From contig CAOXTD010000030.1 of assembly GCA_948560265.1 (NCBI GenBank), positions 1 to 8,668 on the forward strand: a stretch of 8,668 nt of DNA. Direction: 5' to 3'. The notes beneath the pieces are model-generated. The model worked only from the letters and a program-made list of their open reading frames with translations. It ran no database searches and was not told where the DNA came from. Below are positions 5,600-8,668 of the stretch, piece after piece. Origin of the DNA: an uncultured Clostridia bacterium (lineage in GTDB: Bacteria; Bacillota; Clostridia; TANB77; CAG-508). Numbering within the stretch: the first letter of the stretch is position 1; every line of letters begins with the position of its first letter. The translations under genes and the position numbers were made by a program.

Positions 5600-6619
5600 A
5601 TGGAAGAAAAGAAAATTAGAACATTAACAGGAGATAGACCAACAGGTAGATTGCATATAGGTCATTATTTTGGTTCTCTAAAAACAAGAGTAGAAATGCA
5701 AAATAGTGGAAAATATGATTCATATATTGAAATTGCAGATGTGCAAGCGCTAACAGATAACTTTGATAATCCAGAAAAAGTAAGAAAGAATGTTAAAGAA
5801 GTTGTTTTAGACTATTTATCAATTGGAATTGATCCAGAGAAAACTACAATTTACGTTCAATCTATGATACCTGAAATTGCTGAACTAACTGTATTTTATT
5901 CAAATTTAGTAACAGTGGCAAGATTGGAAAGAAACCCAACTGTAAAAACAGAAATTGCACAAAAACAAGAAATATTTAAAGAAAGTGTTACTTATGGATT
6001 TTTAGGATATCCAGTTAGTCAAGCTGCTGATATTACGGTAGTAGAAGGAATATTAGTTCCTGTAGGAGAGGACCAAGAGCCATTAATTGAACAATGTAGA
6101 GAGATTGTTCGTAAATTTAATTCTATTTATGGGGATACTTTGCCAGAACCAAAAGCTGTTTTGTCAAATGCCAAAAGAATTAAGGGATTAGATGGAAATG
6201 ATAAAATGGGAAAATCCTTAGGAAATGCTATTTACTTATCTGATACAGAAGAAGAAGTAAATAAAAAGATTATGAGTGCAGTAACAGACCCTGCAAGAAT
6301 AAAAAAGGACGATCCAGGGCATCCTGATGTGTGTATGGTGGCATATTATCATAAGTTATTTAGTACAACAGAAGAAGTAAAATGCGTTTGTGAGGAATGT
6401 AAGCTAGGTAAAAGAGGATGTGTAGCTTGCAAAAAACAATTAGCTCAAAATGCAAACAAATTCTTAGAACCAATGAGAGAAAAAAGAAAATATTATGAAG
6501 AGCGTCCAGAATTGGTAGAAAAAATATTAATAGAAGGAACTGAAAAAACAAGAAAAACAGCTAAAGAAACTATGAAAAAAGTTAAAAAGGCTATGAGGTT
6601 AGATTATTTCGAGGAGTAA
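5600..6619 (+). CDS. trpS: Tryptophanyl-tRNA synthetase, class Ic, with a probable [4Fe-4S] cysteine motif
   Basis: The enzyme joins tryptophan to tRNA-Trp using ATP in the cytoplasm. It is 339 residues, normal for the bacterial enzyme. The class I signatures are GRLHIGH (16-22, HIGH at 19-22) and KMGKS (202-206, the KMSKS loop). EIADVQALTDNF and PVGEDQEPLIEQCREI, with the GEDQ active-site motif, are typical of TrpRS. Six cysteines cluster in the C-terminal tRNA-binding part: C245, C262, C264, C267, C274 and C277. C245-x21-C267-x6-C274-x2-C277 closely parallels the C-x22-C-x6-C-x2-C set that holds a [4Fe-4S] cluster in the Thermotoga maritima enzyme, pointing to an anaerobe. AAGGGA (5585-5590) precedes the ATG. 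obg follows after four bases and is translationally coupled. Confidence 0.97.
   Translation: MEEKKIRTLTGDRPTGRLHIGHYFGSLKTRVEMQNSGKYDSYIEIADVQALTDNFDNPEKVRKNVKEVVLDYLSIGIDPEKTTIYVQSMIPEIAELTVFYSNLVTVARLERNPTVKTEIAQKQEIFKESVTYGFLGYPVSQAADITVVEGILVPVGEDQEPLIEQCREIVRKFNSIYGDTLPEPKAVLSNAKRIKGLDGNDKMGKSLGNAIYLSDTEEEVNKKIMSAVTDPARIKKDDPGHPDVCMVAYYHKLFSTTEEVKCVCEECKLGKRGCVACKKQLAQNANKFLEPMREKRKYYEERPELVEKILIEGTEKTRKTAKETMKKVKKAMRLDYFEE
6611..6616 (+). promoter_or_regulatory. obg ribosome binding site inside the end of trpS
   Basis: GAGGAG forms the last two codons (Glu-Glu) of trpS and sits 7 bases before the obg ATG at 6624. Ribosomes finishing trpS would land on it, so translation of the two genes is likely coupled. 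Confidence 0.75.
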
Positions 6620-6623
6620 AGAG

Positions 6624-7898
6624 ATGTTTACAGATTACGTGAAAATAATTGCAAAAGCGGGAAATGGCGGTGATGGTGCCGTTTCTTTTCGTAGAGAAAA
6701 ATATGTAGCAGCAGGTGGACCAGATGGTGGAGATGGCGGAAAAGGTGGAAGTGTTTATTTTGAAGTAGATCAAGATAGAAATACTTTAATTGATTTTCGC
6801 TATCAAAAAAAGTTCAAAGCTGAAAATGGCAAAAATGGAGAAGGTGCACACAGATATGGAAAAAGTGGAGAAGACTTAGTAGTGAAGGTACCTTTAGGAA
6901 CAATAGTAAAAGAGGCAGAAACAGGAAGGGTATTAGCAGATTTGTCAGAACTAGGGCAAAAAGAATTAATTTTAGCAGGTGGAAGAGGAGGCAAAGGAAA
7001 TTCTCATTTTGCTACATCTACCAGACAAGCGCCTCGTTTTTCACAAGAGGGAGAAAAAGGAGAAGAAAAAGAACTTATTTTAGAGTTAAAACTATTAGCG
7101 GATGTTGGGTTATTAGGTTTCCCAAATGTAGGTAAATCCACTTTACTATCTGTTGTAACTGATGCTACTCCTAAGATTGCAGACTATCATTTTACAACGC
7201 TAGAGCCTAATTTAGGTGTTGTAAAAGGGGAATATGGTGATAGCTTTGTGATAGCAGACATCCCTGGAATTATTGAAGGAGCAAGTCAAGGCATTGGGCT
7301 TGGAATTCAATTTTTACGTCATATTGAAAGAACTAGATTATTGCTTCATGTCATTGATGTATCTGGAATTGAGGGAAGAAATCCAGTACAAGACTTCAAT
7401 ACAATTAATGAAGAATTAAAACAATACAGTGAAAAACTAAGTCAAAGAAAGCAAATTATCGTAGCAAATAAAGTAGATAGTATGCAAGATGAGACCTTAT
7501 ATCAAGAGCTAGAAAAAATGGCAAAAGAAAAAGGCTTAGAGATTTATAAGATATCTGCAGCTACTAATCAGGGAGTTAAAGAGTTAATGATACGAGTTTC
7601 TGAAGTATTAAAAACGTTACCAAAAGAAGATTTAGTGGAAGTAGAAATGCAAACGAAGGTATATACTTTAAAAGAGACAGAAGAAATTAGTGTTAGAAAA
7701 GAAGAGGATATATATATTGTTTCAGGTATAGCAGTAGAAAAATTAATGAGAACTGTTAACTTAGCAGATAATGAGTCATTACACTACTTCCATAGAAGAC
7801 TAAATGAAATGGGAATTAATCAAAGATTGAAAGAACTTGGAATTAAAGATGGAGATTGGGTACAAATTTCAGATTATGAATTAGAATGGGAAGACTAG
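6624..7898 (+). CDS. obg: Obg family GTPase (ribosome assembly / stress GTPase)
   Basis: Obg is an essential GTPase of large-subunit maturation and stringent control. The 424-residue product has all three family parts. The glycine-rich Obg fold at 1-158 has AGNGGDGAVSFRREKYVAAGG and GGRGGKGNSHFAT. The G domain has G1 GFPNVGKST (165-173), switch I FTTLEPN (190-196), G3 DIPG (212-215), G4 NKVD (282-285) and G5 SAAT (311-314). The C-terminal OCT domain, about 340-424, ends in GIKDGDWVQISDYELEWED. Length is normal (the Bacillus subtilis protein is similar). In many Bacillota obg directly follows rplU-rpmA; here a dead surface-gene copy and trpS lie between. The stop codon lies inside the terminator hairpin shared with the convergent gene. 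Confidence 0.97.
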   Translation: MFTDYVKIIAKAGNGGDGAVSFRREKYVAAGGPDGGDGGKGGSVYFEVDQDRNTLIDFRYQKKFKAENGKNGEGAHRYGKSGEDLVVKVPLGTIVKEAETGRVLADLSELGQKELILAGGRGGKGNSHFATSTRQAPRFSQEGEKGEEKELILELKLLADVGLLGFPNVGKSTLLSVVTDATPKIADYHFTTLEPNLGVVKGEYGDSFVIADIPGIIEGASQGIGLGIQFLRHIERTRLLLHVIDVSGIEGRNPVQDFNTINEELKQYSEKLSQRKQIIVANKVDSMQDETLYQELEKMAKEKGLEIYKISAATNQGVKELMIRVSEVLKTLPKEDLVEVEMQTKVYTLKETEEISVRKEEDIYIVSGIAVEKLMRTVNLADNESLHYFHRRLNEMGINQRLKELGIKDGDWVQISDYELEWED

Positions 7899-7920
7899 AA
7901 TTAACTAGTCTTCTTTCTTT
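7890..7920 (+). terminator. Terminator hairpin shared by obg and the convergent regulator
   Basis: GAAGACTAG (7890-7898) pairs perfectly with CTAGTCTTC (7905-7913) around a 6-base loop, followed on the plus strand by a broken T-rich tract (TTCTTTCTTT). The obg stop (7896-7898) and the minus-strand regulator stop (7901-7903) both lie inside it, two bases apart. The minus strand lacks a good T-tract, so termination of the regulator here is less certain. Confidence 0.7.
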
Positions 7921-8170
7921 GGTGTGGGTTTTCAAATAACTTGTCAATTGATATTTCTAAAGCTTTACTAATTTTCCATAGAGTAGTAACACTAATACCC
8001 TGTGCAATGTTTTCGCTCTCTAAGCTGCCAATCAAAGAAGTGGAAACATCAACAAGTTCAGCTAAATTTTCTTGTGTCATTTTTCCTTTATCTAGATTAT
8101 ATAATTTTCTATAATATTTTACATTTAAACCGATTATTTTAAATAATTCTTCTGAATTTAATTCTTTCAT
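7901..8170 (-). CDS. XRE-family helix-turn-helix transcriptional regulator
   Basis: The product is an 89-residue, single-domain DNA-binding protein. NVKYYRKLYNL (16-26) is the first helix of the lambda-repressor-like fold. MTQENLAELVDVSTSLIGSLES (31-52) is the helix-turn-helix, with Q33 and the recognition helix near STSLIGSLE. ISVTTLWKISKALEISIDKLF (59-79) is the closing helical pair typical of the family. The start is supported by AGGAG seven bases before the ATG on the minus strand and by a promoter further upstream. It lies tail to tail with obg and head to head with the pilin-like gene at 8383. Divergent XRE genes often regulate themselves and the neighbouring gene, so it may control that gene (inference). 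It has no effector domain, and no toxin-type partner is adjacent. Confidence 0.88.
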   Translation of the reverse strand: MKELNSEELFKIIGLNVKYYRKLYNLDKGKMTQENLAELVDVSTSLIGSLESENIAQGISVTTLWKISKALEISIDKLFENPHQRKKTS

Positions 8171-8200
8171 ATATTCTCCTAAATGTTATCTTGAAATTAA

Positions 8201-8229
8201 ATTATACTAGTAAACAAAATGTATTGTAA
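8201..8229 (-). promoter_or_regulatory. Promoter of the XRE regulator
   Basis: On the minus strand TTACAA (8229-8224) and a perfect TATAAT (8206-8201) are 17 bases apart, about 31 bases before the ATG. The -35 box is weak, as is common for a regulator kept at low level. Confidence 0.6.
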
Positions 8230-8285
8230 TTACTATTATATGTTATATTTTCTAATTTTATAGGATAAAAAACAATACAGTATAG

Positions 8286-8300
8286 ATAACAAAATGTTAT
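8286..8300. promoter_or_regulatory. Candidate operator palindrome at the pilin-like gene promoter
   Basis: ATAACA-AAA-TGTTAT is a perfect 6-base inverted repeat that shares its last base with the -35 box starting at 8300. Further TGTTAT half-sites occur in the same 212-base intergenic region at 8184-8189 (next to the regulator's start), 8241-8246 and 8320-8325 (overlapping the -10 box). The adjacent XRE protein is the obvious candidate to bind them. The region is very A/T-rich, so some copies may be chance. Confidence 0.4.
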
Positions 8301-8328
8301 TGACAGTAATAAAACAAATTGTTATAAT
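8300..8328 (+). promoter_or_regulatory. Consensus promoter of the pilin-like gene
   Basis: A perfect TTGACA (8300-8305), a 17-base spacer and a perfect TATAAT (8323-8328) lie 54 bases before the ATG at 8383. Such an ideal promoter beside repressor-like sites suggests strong expression when derepressed. Confidence 0.85.
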
Positions 8329-8382
8329 AAATTGAAATTTGGGAAATAATAAAACAAAAGTAAAAAATGGGGGAAGAAACAC

Positions 8383-8668
8383 ATGAAAAGTAAAAAAATA
8401 ATGAAAAGCGGTGAAAATGCTATTACTTTAATTGCATTAGTAATTACAATTGTAGTTTTACTTATATTAGCAGGCATTACAATCATGTATGTTATGTCAG
8501 ATAATGGAATCTTTAAAAAAGCATCAGACGCAAAACTAAAAGCAGATATAGCAAGTTGGCAAGAAAGGTTAGAATTAGCAAAAGAACCAGTTTTTATCAA
8601 TGGATTAGGAACTTTTGACCCAGACGAATATTTTGAATATATAGAAAAGCAAAAATATATTGAGGATA
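8383..8668 (+). CDS. Pilin-like surface protein, N-terminal part (3' truncated by the window)
   Basis: Ninety-five residues are visible and the frame is open at the window edge. A short basic leader (MKSKKIMKSGENA, 1-13) precedes a strongly hydrophobic helix at 14-38 that begins ITLIALVIT and contains VVLLILAGITIMY (24-36). It is followed by SDNGIFKKASDAKLKADI. In Clostridia this helix followed by a xxGI(L/F)xKA segment heads many type-IV-pilin-like or otherwise membrane-anchored surface proteins whose C-termini differ. The conserved prepilin Glu at mature position 5 is not evident, and the only nearby glycine (G10) is four residues before the ITL start, so processing by a prepilin peptidase is uncertain. 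GGGGG (8369-8373) is the ribosome site; an alternative ATG at 8401 lacks one. The missing part may carry a variable lectin-like tail, as in the 2-352 gene (inference). Confidence 0.82.
   Translation, partial: MKSKKIMKSGENAITLIALVITIVVLLILAGITIMYVMSDNGIFKKASDAKLKADIASWQERLELAKEPVFINGLGTFDPDEYFEYIEKQKYIED

Noticed and set aside
8322..8600. Minus-strand reading frame opposite the pilin-like gene
   Set aside because: The plus strand has a consensus promoter, ribosome site and recognisable helix; the opposite frame is a shadow.
1..8668. tRNA genes, rRNA, CRISPR arrays, insertion sequences or a DGR reverse transcriptase
   Set aside because: I saw no cloverleaf, spaced repeats, transposase or reverse-transcriptase motif on either strand by eye.

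Overview
The window looks like a chromosomal segment of a low-GC, Gram-positive-type anaerobe (Bacillota, Clostridia-like, perhaps an uncultured gut lineage). The grounds are strongly A/T-ending codon use, strong AGGAGG-type ribosome sites, consensus TTGACA/TATAAT promoters, a tryptophanyl-tRNA synthetase with an iron-sulfur cysteine motif, and short surface proteins with the ITLIALVIT-type N-terminus common in Clostridia. No rRNA gene is present, so the taxonomic placement is inference.

Layout. (1) 2-352 is the 3' end of a gene whose last ~34 codons look like the variable region of a diversity-generating retroelement (DGR) target; a strong hairpin/terminator follows. (2) 552-4303 is a two-gene ABC unit with its own promoter: a MacB/LolD-type ATPase and a 1007-residue FtsX/MacB-type permease with a very long extracytoplasmic coiled coil. 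(3) 4342-5250 is the ribosomal unit: promoter, structured leader, rplU (L21), rpmA (L27), terminator. The usual Bacillota gene between them, for the Prp protease (ysxB), is absent, and L27 lacks the N-terminal extension that Prp removes. (4) 5268-5494 is a decayed remnant that joins a pilin-like N-terminal helix to a GVALGFCI-type C-terminus, with its own terminator. (5) 5600-7898 is a trpS-obg operon with translational coupling. (6) A convergent XRE-family regulator (7901-8170, minus strand) shares a terminator hairpin with obg. It is divergent from a new gene (8383 to the window end) that has a pilin-like N-terminus and a near-perfect promoter.

How it fits together. The ribosomal, trpS and obg genes are housekeeping. 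Around and inside them sit three pieces of what appears to be one surface-protein family: a C-terminus with a hypervariable-looking tail, an internally deleted copy carrying both ends, and an N-terminus with a prepilin-like helix. My reading is that full-length members have an N-terminal membrane/pilin-like helix and a C-terminal C-type-lectin-like domain that a DGR located elsewhere in the genome may diversify. The reverse transcriptase and template repeat are not in this window, so the DGR link is a testable inference. The XRE gene next to the last copy is a plausible local regulator.
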